Origin: Planctomycetota bacterium
GTDB lineage: Bacteria; Planctomycetota; Planctomycetia; Pirellulales; Thermoguttaceae
DNA length: 18,071 nt
NCBI GenBank assembly: GCA_021784975.1
Contig: JAJYGU010000406.1
Span: 1 to 18,071, forward strand
Reading direction: 5' to 3'
The position numbers and the translations under genes are program-made. This document shows, piece after piece, positions 1 to 6,769 of the stretch. Each line of letters begins with the position of its first letter. Position 1 is the first letter of the stretch. The notes below the pieces were generated by a model. The model had not been told where the DNA came from. It worked only from the letters and a program-made list of their open reading frames with translations, and made no database searches.

Positions 1-134
1 ACCCACGCCAGGGCCGGCTCGACGGCGTGCAGGAATCGCCACTGAAACGGGGCAGCCGTTTCGCCAAAGGTCCCGATCGTGCCATCGACCCGCTCGATGA
101 TAAGACTGGCCCAGAATTGTTCGAGGGCGGTCAC
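1..134 (-). CDS. 5' part of a gene, possibly large terminase (TerL-like)
   Basis: An open frame starts at a GTG (134-132) that overlaps the TGA stop of the upstream gene as GTGA, a classic translational-coupling arrangement, and runs off the left edge of the window. The visible 44 residues begin VTALEQFWASLIIERVDGTI and continue with a segment ending FQWRFLHAVEPALAW. The 'FQ..FL.A..PAL' pattern resembles the N-terminus of some phage large terminases, just before the ATPase. The neighbour upstream looks like a small-terminase-type protein, which fits. No Walker motif is visible because the gene is cut off. The open frame and the coupling are seen directly; the terminase assignment is inference from the short N-terminus and context. 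Confidence 0.5.
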   Translation of the reverse strand, partial: MTALEQFWASLIIERVDGTIGTFGETAAPFQWRFLHAVEPALAW

Positions 135-580
135 GACGGGTTAGTCTCCGGAATGACTGCTGGCACGGCGCCGGCCTGGGCCGCGTCTAAAATGACGCTC
201 AGCGGATCGGACAGCTTGCCGGAGAGGTTGCTATCACCCAATAGTGCCGCTAGCAGCGAATCCCGCTGCATGGTCCACTGGGCGATGGCCCAGCGCTGCT
301 GTCGCACCTCGTCGGGCGGCATGCCGGGCGTCTCGGCCATCGACTTTTCGCAGGCGCGGATGCCTTCCTCCAGGCGCAGGAGGCTTTGCACCTTGGCCCG
401 CTGCAAAAGAGTCAAACTGCCATGTTTCTCCACCAGGAGGGTCTCTACTGCCTTGCGTAGCTGATTTGCATGGCCGTAGGCGTTGGCGAAGCGGCGTCCA
501 AGCTTCGCGTGGACCAGGCCGTGCCGCTTGCTTCGCAGGCCGTGTCGCACGGCGTTGATATTTCCTTCGGGTGCTGGCAT
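131..580 (-). CDS. Small HGLRS-motif protein, possible small terminase-like
   Basis: A 149-residue protein beginning MPAPEGNINAVRHGLRSKRH. The N-terminal 'GNxNAxRHGLRS' motif is a hallmark of small phage/island proteins often found just before a large-terminase gene. The rest is helical and charged, with no membrane segment or signal peptide. An AAAGGGA sequence lies about 10 nt before the ATG at 580, a modest ribosome site. Its stop overlaps the start of the next gene (134-1), so the two are probably translated together. The likely role is recognition of DNA for packaging, but no helix-turn-helix can be assigned with certainty. It could also be an uncharacterised small island protein. Confidence 0.7.
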   Translation of the reverse strand: MPAPEGNINAVRHGLRSKRHGLVHAKLGRRFANAYGHANQLRKAVETLLVEKHGSLTLLQRAKVQSLLRLEEGIRACEKSMAETPGMPPDEVRQQRWAIAQWTMQRDSLLAALLGDSNLSGKLSDPLSVILDAAQAGAVPAVIPETNPS

Positions 581-597
581 CGTCGTAAATCCCTTTA

Positions 598-1044
598 CTA
601 AAGGTTGTTTGGTGTCTCAAACCGCTCTTGCCTGACTAGGGGGGTATCTCGATTCCACGGACGGATAGATGGCAACGGCCACCACCACGGCCCGCACAAA
701 GCTTTCATTGGTCTCGTGACGAAGTTGTTCGCCAAGCGGCACGGGTGGCATCGGTGGGCGGGCGAGGAGCGGGTACTTCCATCCGATTTCGTTCCCAAAA
801 ACGAGCGACAGGCTGCACGCCTTGGGTGGTGGCGTGACGCGCCACGTTCGCCCGTGTTGAGCCGGCGGCACCAGAGGGGTACTTTTGTCCAGGGTTGGAA
901 CCGAACGCCACACGGGGCCAACGTGGGTGAACGGGGGCCGTGCCGGGAGGCAATCGCCTCTGCGAGCTATTGATAAAGCCACGACCACGGCAGGCCAGTT
1001 GCATGGGCTCGGATCGCTTCGTGCTCCAACTGCTTGCTGGTCAT
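598..1044 (-). pseudogene. Possible broken small gene with in-frame TAG
   Basis: An ATG at 1044 overlaps the primase stop as ATGA and opens a frame encoding MTSKQLEHEAIRAHATGLPW and five more residues, then meets TAG at 969-967. The same frame then stays open (LAEAIASRHGPRS at its start) to a TAG near 598. A second frame (617-988) is also open, with fairly coding-like third positions. The coupled start and sensible N-terminus suggest a real small gene between primase and the 149-residue protein, now interrupted by an amber codon and perhaps a frameshift. I do not recognise the family. An alternative is a genuine 25-residue peptide, or translation of the overlapping 617-988 frame from ATG at 988. 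Confidence 0.3.
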
Positions 1045-3818
1045 GTTCTCAGAAACTCCTCCACCGCGGCATGATCCTGTGACGTTAAGTTGGTGACTGC
1101 GGGACTAGCGCCACTAGCGGGACTATTTTCCGCCGCTGAGTTTTCACGCGTGCGCGCGTGCGCTTGCGCGCGCACCCGCGAGGGGCCGGAAATAGTGGCG
1201 CTAGTGGCGCTAGTGGCGCACTGCTGGACGCTTCCGATGAACCAAACCGCCCCCAAACGGGTGTCACGTTTCTCCAAATAATGGCCACCCACAACCCGCC
1301 GATGGAGATGATGCAGCTTCATGCCAATCGACCGGACGGACGGCGTCTTGCCGGATCGAGCCGGAACAATCTCTGCGATTGCAGAACGCAAAATCGTGTA
1401 GGCGGTCGGATTGTCATCGAGCATCTTGACAGCCTCGGCTATAGTCAACCCGGTTGAATCAGGGTCGATTTCCGACCACCCCTCGATAAGGCGTCTCAGC
1501 CCAATGGCGTCTTGGTCGGCACGTCGGGCCAATTCTCGGCGGCCTCCGGCTGGATCGGGCAGGCCGGCCCACACCACAGGTTCTCTGACTGCTGCAGACC
1601 AACCCTCGAAGCTCCCCATCGACCTGAGCCCCATCGACGGACAGCCTGCGACCCGGTAGCCGCGCAGAATGGTAAGAGCGTTGGAGACAAGCCTGCCACG
1701 GTTCTGCGTGACCCAGCCAAGCAGATCAGGGTGAAGAAAGTCGCTCCGTTCTTCTGGGCATTCCTCCAGCGACTCGAGGCGACATAGCAGTGTCCGGCGG
1801 ATGACATCGCTGCGAAACATGAGGTTATTACCGGTAGCAACCCAGATGGCTGTCAATGGGGCGTCGACCAGCATTCGATTGGTCCCTAGGATTCGGTCAG
1901 TCCAGGTATTGCCCGTCAACGCCGCATCCAAAGCCGGCCAGCCAAACGCCTCCCCGATGTTGTCCAATAGAATCATCCGCTCCCCGCCCATGACCACCGA
2001 CGTGACCATCTTGCGTGCCTCCTCGTTGTCGTTAGGCGCGGATGCGCGGGACAAGGGTCGCCCGATCGAGACAATGGCGCAGGCGTCTGCGGTCAGCGTT
2101 TTGCCGGCGCCAGGGGTATTGGATTCGACGACAAACAGCGGCACGGGGCCTCGGAAAGAATGTCGCGAGAGCGGTGTCAAGGTTAGCGCAACCACAACCG
2201 CCAGATCGGTCTCACTGGCAAAAGGAACGTCGGACCAGACTTCGCACAGATCCTTGAGCGCCTCTTTGGCCGCTGCAGGCGATGGATGGTGGGGGATGGT
2301 GGGAAACTCAGTCGCTGGCAGATATAGAATGCCGCTCGACTCGTCGTAGCCAGGCGTCTGAAGTATGCCGCCATCCGCGAGGAGAAGTGGCGTCTCGCTC
2401 ACGGCCTCAAGCTGACGGATGTCCTGCCAAGTTCCACGCGAATCCACAGCCTTGACGGCCCACTCGGGCACGTGACAAGGCTTTGCATCGTCGTCTTCGC
2501 TGGGACGCAACCAGACCGCGGAAGATGCCATTCGTTCGCGTAACGTTGGGCAGGGCAGCCCCGCAATTCTTGGGGCACCCAGCGGTCTGATGATTCCCCG
2601 TGGTGGCTCCTGGTCGCGGACGACATGAACAAGTACTCCGCCCCGCTGGTAAACATCGTCGCGTGCGGAAAGCGATCTGATGGCCTGATTTGCTACGTCC
2701 TCTTCGTCCGTAGTGACTATGATGGAGGTTTTTTCGCTGGAATGAAACGACGGCCGACTCCACACCGAAGCCTCTTCGGCGGTGACGGCCACAGTAGAAA
2801 GGTCAGCAATGGCGTGGCCTTCCAATAGCCAATCTCTCAGATCTTTACCGTGGTCTTGTTCGATTGGATATGGCAACTGGCCAAACAGAACCTCCACCAC
2901 ACCGGCTAGGCGATATGCGACTGCCGCCCGCTTCGCTCCGTCTTGACCGGGCTCGTCAGCATCACCGACCACGATGATCCGCTTTCCCACAGCCCATTCC
3001 CGCGGCAGCTTGCCGCGAGCCTTGGCGCCGGCGGTGTTGGTGACGGCCACCCACCCGTCAGGCAGCCCCGCCGACACTACGGCCAGCAGGTCGGTGACGC
3101 CCTCCACGTCAAGGATCGTGGTTACTTTGGGGATCTCCTTAGCGGTGGTGGACGCCAGCCAGGAATTGACGCTACCACCTACCGTGTGCGTCTTCCTTTC
3201 GCCAAGATTTCCCACGGCGGGAAATGGCTCGCCGTCCGCTCGGACCAGGATGATCGCGGTGGGCTCGGAGGCGTCCGCCGGGACGCGGGCATCGAATCGG
3301 ATGCAAGTCTGGTCGCGCCATCGAACGAGTAGGCCACCACATCGCTTGATGCCCTGCGCCGTAATCGGCGGCTTGGCTTTGCCGTAGATCTCCAGGATTG
3401 CGCTGGCATTGTTTGGATTGATCGTCGTGACCTTGGCCACATTGTTGGCCAGCTTGTGCTTCTTGGTGCTGCCGTTGGCGACGCGGCCGTTGCGATGCTC
3501 GATTCCAAGATGATCGGCCAGCAGTTTGATGGCGGCCTTGAAGTCGATCCCCACGGCCCATTGCAGCGTACTGACCCCGTCGTGGTTCTTGTCGGCGTGA
3601 CACTGATTGCAGAATACGCCGCCGGTCTCCCGGAAATCGTCGAACGCGCGGAACCTATCCTCACCGCCGCACTTGGGGCAAGCATGATGTCGGCCGTCGA
3701 GGATGTCGGTGGTGATGCCAGCGAGAGCGGTCAGAATCTCCGCCCATCGGCCGCGGGCAGCCTGCTTGATCTCGGTGATGGTGGGTCTGCGAGCCCGCCT
3801 GGCTTCCGTGCTACTCAT
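1041..3818 (-). CDS. Primase-helicase with zinc ribbon, TOPRIM and AAA ATPase domains
   Basis: This would make primers and unwind DNA for replication of the element. I chose the ATG at 3818 (925 residues) because GAGGAGG sits about 9 nt upstream; a GTG 13 codons further up (3857) has no such site. Residue numbers here count from that GTG. A zinc ribbon has CPKCGGEDRF at 60-69 and the second pair CNQC at 83-86. A TOPRIM region follows, with DVEGVTDLL at 250-258 and GDADEPG at 298-304. The C-terminal ATPase has Walker A PGAGKT (582-587), Walker B MILLDN (628-633), a sensor-like VATGNN (673-678) and arginines at 687-688. The tail (880-920) is low-complexity, with S-A-T triplets and an Arg/Ala run encoded by a palindrome. 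Its start overlaps the 31-codon ORF before it, and its stop overlaps the next ATG. Confidence 0.93.
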   Translation of the reverse strand: MSSTEARRARRPTITEIKQAARGRWAEILTALAGITTDILDGRHHACPKCGGEDRFRAFDDFRETGGVFCNQCHADKNHDGVSTLQWAVGIDFKAAIKLLADHLGIEHRNGRVANGSTKKHKLANNVAKVTTINPNNASAILEIYGKAKPPITAQGIKRCGGLLVRWRDQTCIRFDARVPADASEPTAIILVRADGEPFPAVGNLGERKTHTVGGSVNSWLASTTAKEIPKVTTILDVEGVTDLLAVVSAGLPDGWVAVTNTAGAKARGKLPREWAVGKRIIVVGDADEPGQDGAKRAAVAYRLAGVVEVLFGQLPYPIEQDHGKDLRDWLLEGHAIADLSTVAVTAEEASVWSRPSFHSSEKTSIIVTTDEEDVANQAIRSLSARDDVYQRGGVLVHVVRDQEPPRGIIRPLGAPRIAGLPCPTLRERMASSAVWLRPSEDDDAKPCHVPEWAVKAVDSRGTWQDIRQLEAVSETPLLLADGGILQTPGYDESSGILYLPATEFPTIPHHPSPAAAKEALKDLCEVWSDVPFASETDLAVVVALTLTPLSRHSFRGPVPLFVVESNTPGAGKTLTADACAIVSIGRPLSRASAPNDNEEARKMVTSVVMGGERMILLDNIGEAFGWPALDAALTGNTWTDRILGTNRMLVDAPLTAIWVATGNNLMFRSDVIRRTLLCRLESLEECPEERSDFLHPDLLGWVTQNRGRLVSNALTILRGYRVAGCPSMGLRSMGSFEGWSAAVREPVVWAGLPDPAGGRRELARRADQDAIGLRRLIEGWSEIDPDSTGLTIAEAVKMLDDNPTAYTILRSAIAEIVPARSGKTPSVRSIGMKLHHLHRRVVGGHYLEKRDTRLGAVWFIGSVQQCATSATSATISGPSRVRAQAHARTRENSAAENSPASGASPAVTNLTSQDHAAVEEFLRT
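1097..1220. repeat. Long imperfect palindrome with flanking 9-bp repeats in the primase 3' end
   Basis: The 27-nt arms 1108-1134 and 1184-1210 are inverted copies differing at only a few positions. Between them lies an alternating purine-pyrimidine tract rich in GCGCGC (1147-1180) that is itself self-complementary around TT at 1164-1165. On the right, three copies of AGTGGCGCT-type units occupy 1194-1220; on the left, related units (AGCGGGACT, AGCGCCACT on the plus strand) occupy about 1100-1123. In the protein these give S-A-T triplets on one side and S-P-A/S-G-A triplets on the other of an Arg/Ala-rich stretch. The structure could form a large hairpin or cruciform and is a candidate origin, pausing site or packaging site. 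Confidence 0.85.
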
Positions 3819-3906
3819 CGCCGTATCCCTCCTCGTCGCCGGCCTCCCGTTTTCCACCGGGGAGCTTCATTGTGCATGCGGCGGACCTGTGATTGCAGTT
3901 TTCCAT
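3811..3906 (-). CDS. Possible 31-residue small ORF between the two replication genes
   Basis: The ATG at 3906 lies 18 nt after the stop of the ParB/TOPRIM gene. The frame begins MENCNHRSAACTMKLPGGKR and ends with an acidic tail; its TAG overlaps the primase start (ATGAGTAG). No strong ribosome site precedes the ATG. The frame exactly fills the gap between two co-oriented genes, which is typical of a coupling ORF, but codon evidence on 31 codons is too thin to prove expression. I recognise no family. It may simply keep ribosomes moving into the primase start. Confidence 0.3.
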   Translation of the reverse strand: MENCNHRSAACTMKLPGGKREAGDEEGYGDE

Positions 3907-3923
3907 CTTGGTGGCTTTTTTTA

Positions 3924-5360
3924 TCAGAACTCCAACTGGGAGGCGATTTCCTCACGAATGCGGCACAATTCCGCACAGTCGTCTTCCTCCTGGTCGCACA
4001 CCCGTCCGTACAACTCCATGTCCATGTTCGCCTCGATGGCCGCCTGGATTTGCTCAACGAGATAGCCGGGTGGTAACGATTCCGCTTCCCATGTTTTGGT
4101 GTCGCCGGTGCGCTCAACGAAACTGTCGTAGCGGCTGCTTGTCTCTTTCGCTGGGTTGAAATCTTCCGCCAGTTGCAACTCATCAATCTGTTCGCGGGTG
4201 ACGGCGATGCGATGCCCATCTACTGGCACGTCATGCTTATCGCGGAGCGACCTGATCGCGTCATCCGCCAATTCCAGCCCCTCCGGATCGTAATCGCTCA
4301 CGATAATCAACGTCATGCGTTTCCGGCCGGACTGCTGGAATCGTTTTTCGATATCGCGCCAGACGGGAATGGAGCAGAACCCACGGCCAATGGAAAAGGG
4401 AACGTAGTACCGCGAACATGCACGCTCGACGATGCGGTACAACGTGTTCTTCTCGGCAAAGACTTCGATGTGTCGCGGCTGGTCCTGTTGGCGGTCCCGG
4501 TGGTAGCCGATCAGAAAATCGTCAACCTCACTGTGGACGAATTGGGAGACAGAATCCCAACCGTTGAAACTCCGTTGCGGCCGGGTCGCATCGTCGATAC
4601 ACGTCATGGATACCTGGCCGCTGTACCTGGCGCTCGTCAGCAGGTCCACCGACGAATCATACGAAGATTTATCATTCCGGTAGCGGTAATGCTCGAGGTC
4701 GTATTTGCTTCGCTGCGGGGTTTGCTTGAGTGGCGGATCGTTCAAAAGCCTGTAGTGAATCTGCCGGATACTCAACGGATGGAAGTCCTGGAGGTCGTCA
4801 ATCACCTTTTGGACAGCCGCGAGAAATTCGCGCCGGCGCTCGCTGATGGGCGTGGTCCCCTTGATCCCGGCCACGTCCATAAAATCGGCATCGACGTGCA
4901 TGGATGCATCGCGGCGCTCTTCAATCGCCGCATAGGTGTCGGCGACGTCGTTGTCTTGTAACAGCGCCTCTTTAAGCAACGAACCGGCCCGCTTGATGCG
5001 CTGCGGGTTGTATTCGATCAATTCGCGGTGATACTCCGTGTTGCCTTTGCGACTGATATTCTTGCGAATCCGAACCGGTACGTGTGTCCATCCGAGTAGC
5101 TGGCAAGCATAGTGGCGACGGTGGCCACTGAGAATGAAGCCATCACGCGACACCAAAATCGGCTCCTCAAGGCCGCGCTTGCGGATACTGTCGCAAAGGG
5201 CGTCCATCTGCTCGTCGTCCGCCACCTCGCCGTAGATGTCGATGTTCTCGGGACTCGGTGTGACCGTTCCTATCCGAACCCAGTCAACCGCATACCGTTC
5301 TCGTCTGCATGTAGGCGGATAAGCACGTTCGCGTCGGCTTGCAGATCCGGTACAGCCCAT
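3924..5360 (-). CDS. ParB-like domain fused to Topo VI-A/Spo11-like TOPRIM protein
   Basis: A 478-residue protein starting at ATG 5360, with GGAGG 6 nt upstream. Residues about 25-100 form a ParB/sulfiredoxin-like domain with the motif SGHRRHYACQLLGW at 78-91. Residues about 170-245 resemble the winged-helix (5Y-CAP) part of Topo VI-A/Spo11: in 'SIRQIHYRLL' the tyrosine Y203 sits where the DNA-cleaving tyrosine is expected. A TOPRIM-like region follows, with E303 in 'VFAEKNT', a YVPFSIGRGFCS segment (319-330) and the acidic motif SDYDPEG (355-361, D356 and D358). Thus the residues needed for metal-dependent tyrosine cleavage look present. No GHKL (Topo VI-B) partner is visible in the window. 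It heads the replication operon, so a role in initiation, nicking, partition or decatenation is possible. Domain reading is by motif; function is inferred. Confidence 0.8.
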   Translation of the reverse strand: MGCTGSASRRERAYPPTCRRERYAVDWVRIGTVTPSPENIDIYGEVADDEQMDALCDSIRKRGLEEPILVSRDGFILSGHRRHYACQLLGWTHVPVRIRKNISRKGNTEYHRELIEYNPQRIKRAGSLLKEALLQDNDVADTYAAIEERRDASMHVDADFMDVAGIKGTTPISERRREFLAAVQKVIDDLQDFHPLSIRQIHYRLLNDPPLKQTPQRSKYDLEHYRYRNDKSSYDSSVDLLTSARYSGQVSMTCIDDATRPQRSFNGWDSVSQFVHSEVDDFLIGYHRDRQQDQPRHIEVFAEKNTLYRIVERACSRYYVPFSIGRGFCSIPVWRDIEKRFQQSGRKRMTLIIVSDYDPEGLELADDAIRSLRDKHDVPVDGHRIAVTREQIDELQLAEDFNPAKETSSRYDSFVERTGDTKTWEAESLPPGYLVEQIQAAIEANMDMELYGRVCDQEEDDCAELCRIREEIASQLEF

Positions 5361-5385
5361 GCGATCCTCCTATGCCACCTGCCGG

Positions 5386-5414
5386 TTGAGATCGCTGGCT
5401 GTAAACCGAATTAA
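5386..5414 (+). promoter_or_regulatory. Weak candidate promoter for the hairpin RNA
   Basis: TTGAGA (5386-5391) and AATTAA (5409-5414) are spaced by 17 nt. The -35 is good (5 of 6) but the -10 is poor (3 of 6). It would start transcription near 5421, just before the run of hairpins ending at the 5524-5563 terminator. Confidence 0.2.
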
Positions 5415-5420
5415 GAATGT

Positions 5421-5563
5421 TCCATCTTGTTCAGAAGTGCCAGCGCTTCTGCTAAGCTCGTGCTCGTTCTGAGCGCATCGATTCAAGGGTATCCGCGGCG
5501 CTTGATCCTCAAGTAGCCCCACGAGCCCGTCGCCGGAAGCATTTCCGGCGGCGGGCTTTTTTT
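5421..5563 (+). ncRNA. Candidate structured small RNA or leader ahead of the HTH gene
   Basis: Four hairpins follow one another: 5432-5451 (8 bp, loop CCAG), 5460-5476 (GTGCTC/GAGCGC), 5501-5513 (CTTGA/TCAAG) and a long terminator hairpin at 5524-5557 followed by a T tract. No ORF with a ribosome site fits inside. The region lies between divergent operons, so it may be an independent small RNA or an attenuating leader for the plus-strand genes. No known RNA family is recognised. Confidence 0.35.
5524..5563 (+). terminator. Rho-independent terminator
   Basis: A 15-bp stem (with one G-T pair) from 5524-5538 to 5543-5557, loop GCAT, is followed directly by seven T residues (5557-5563). This is a textbook intrinsic terminator on the plus strand. 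It sits only 41 nt before the HTH start codon, so it either ends a short upstream transcript or attenuates the plus-strand operon. Confidence 0.85.
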
Positions 5564-5603
5564 GTTGCCATCGAACGCCCGATCGCGCGGAAAGGAGGGC
5601 CTT

Positions 5604-6029
5604 ATGCTGGCACCCGCCCAGGTCGCCGAGGTGCAACGACTGCTCGCGGAAAAGAGGCTCAGCCAGCGGGCCGTCGCTCGGCTCACTCGTATCAGCCGCG
5701 GCACGGTGGCGGCCATCGCCTCCGGCCGCCGCCCCGACTACCCAAGCCGCGTCGACGACGCCGAGGAGGAGCCGCCTGGCCCGCCGCAACGATGTCCCGA
5801 GTGCGGCGGCCTGGTCTACATGCCGTGCCGCCTCTGCCGGGCCCGCAAGATGCGCGCCAACCATCCGCCTGCGAAGCCGCCAATCGCCGAGCCCGACGAG
5901 CGGCCGCGGCTGGAACTCCGCCGCGAACACCAAATCCGCTACGAAGAAGTCCACGCCTGGCGGCGGCAAGCGATGGGGACTGTCCCGATTTTCGCGGCGC
6001 CAGGGGGGCTGCCACGCAAACGTGTTTGA
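5604..6029 (+). CDS. Small HTH protein with zinc ribbon
   Basis: A 141-residue protein. The ATG at 5604 is preceded by AAGGAGG at 5 nt spacing, so the upstream in-frame ATG at 5562, inside the terminator, is unlikely. Residues about 14-40 fit a helix-turn-helix (LSQRAVARLTRISRGTVAAI), and C64-x-x-C67 with C75-x-x-C78 form a probable zinc ribbon (CPECGGLVYMPCRLC). Similar HTH/zinc-ribbon proteins are, to my memory, frequent in planctomycetes. It is likely a DNA-binding regulator at the divergent junction. Its last 17 or so residues, from GTVPIFAAP onward, and the stop codon come from a GGGACTGTCCC hairpin element, so the native C-terminus has probably been replaced. Confidence 0.75.
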   Translation: MLAPAQVAEVQRLLAEKRLSQRAVARLTRISRGTVAAIASGRRPDYPSRVDDAEEEPPGPPQRCPECGGLVYMPCRLCRARKMRANHPPAKPPIAEPDERPRLELRREHQIRYEEVHAWRRQAMGTVPIFAAPGGLPRKRV

Positions 6030-6054
6030 CCGCCGCGAAAATGGGACTGTCCCC
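5975..6054. repeat. GGGACTGTCCC hairpin element, copy 1
   Basis: Left arm 5975-5999 and right arm 6031-6054 are near-perfect inverted copies, each carrying the core GGGACTGTCCC. The loop is about 31 nt. The left arm codes for the end of the HTH protein and the loop supplies its TGA stop (6027-6029). Confidence 0.9.
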
Positions 6055-6100
6055 TTTTGGGCCCGGAGGAAGCCAGGCGAACGCAACACCATCAGGAGTC

Positions 6101-6142
6101 TAAGCACTAAGTTCTTGGATCTTAGTGCTTAGGGCTTAGCTC
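6101..6142. repeat. Heptamer array 1 (six 7-bp units)
   Basis: Six units of the form TTnGnnC or TAAGnnC run head to tail: TAAGCAC, TAAGTTC, TTGGATC, TTAGTGC, TTAGGGC, TTAGCTC. Every unit starts with T and ends with C. The first half is also inverted relative to the second: 6100-6111 and 6121-6132 form a perfect 12-bp hairpin. It ends 22 nt before the next start codon. Confidence 0.8.
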
Positions 6143-6164
6143 TCCACCTCACCCTCAAATACTC

Positions 6165-6746
6165 ATGATCTCAACAACTCCTTCCCCCGCCCCGCGGCCG
6201 CGGGCGGTCGCTTACGACGCCGTCCGCGGCGCCATCCGCAACGGCGACCTGGCCCTCTCGCGTGGGTGTACGCTCGAAGGATCGCTCATCACCGAGGTGA
6301 CAGGGTCCGCGTACACCCACGCGACTATGCTCGGCTGGGCCTGCCCGCACACGCTGATGATCGGCGAGACCCGGCAACACGCCGACGGCCGGCTGATCGA
6401 CTGCCGCAGCGAAATTCTGCGCTGGCCGGGCTATTACGACGTCTACCGGGTGCGGACGCCGCGTTTCGACGGCGACGCCGCCTGGACGTTCATGTGCCAC
6501 GCGGCCGGCAGCCGCTACGGCTGGCGGCACATCGGGCGGATTTGGGCCCGGCGGCGTTTGCCCTGGCTCGGCGTGCCGCCAGCCGACAACAGCGACTTGC
6601 CCGGCGCCGATCGGTTCTGCTCGGAGTTGGTTCACGCGGCGTTGCGGGCCGGCCGCGGTCCCCAAGTGAAAGAGCACGATTGCGACGTCGCCCCCGGCGA
6701 CCTCTGCGATCCGCGCCAGTTTCGTTACCTGTTTACCTGGTACTAA
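6165..6746 (+). CDS. Permuted NlpC/P60 (YiiX-like) papain-fold protein
   Basis: A 193-residue protein from ATG 6165; no clear ribosome site precedes it. The order of motifs fits the circularly permuted NlpC/P60 group: an early GDLALSR strand (27-33), a histidine in 'YTHATMLGW' (H52), and a later cysteine in 'RFCSELVHAAL' (C152). Such proteins are cysteine hydrolases acting on peptides, amides or lipids; several phage or cell-wall members cut peptidoglycan peptides. There is no signal peptide or membrane segment. It lies 23 nt before the thioredoxin-trypsin gene, so a shared role at the envelope or in lysis is plausible. Fold assignment is by motif; substrate is unknown. Confidence 0.72.
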   Translation: MISTTPSPAPRPRAVAYDAVRGAIRNGDLALSRGCTLEGSLITEVTGSAYTHATMLGWACPHTLMIGETRQHADGRLIDCRSEILRWPGYYDVYRVRTPRFDGDAAWTFMCHAAGSRYGWRHIGRIWARRRLPWLGVPPADNSDLPGADRFCSELVHAALRAGRGPQVKEHDCDVAPGDLCDPRQFRYLFTWY

Positions 6747-6769
6747 TTTCTTCAACCACGGAGATTCTT

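Noticed and set aside
4173..4961. Plus-strand open frame of 262 codons
   Set aside because: Antisense to the ParB/TOPRIM gene; no ribosome site and no recognisable motif.
5370..6107. Minus-strand open frame of 245 codons
   Set aside because: It is antisense to the HTH gene, which has AAGGAGG, a HTH and a zinc ribbon; the antisense protein has no motif and runs through the terminator and repeat.
6266..6769. N-terminal extension of the thioredoxin-trypsin gene
   Set aside because: It overlaps the NlpC/P60-like gene in another frame, is arginine-rich nonsense, and would bury the signal peptide; ATG 6770 has a ribosome site.
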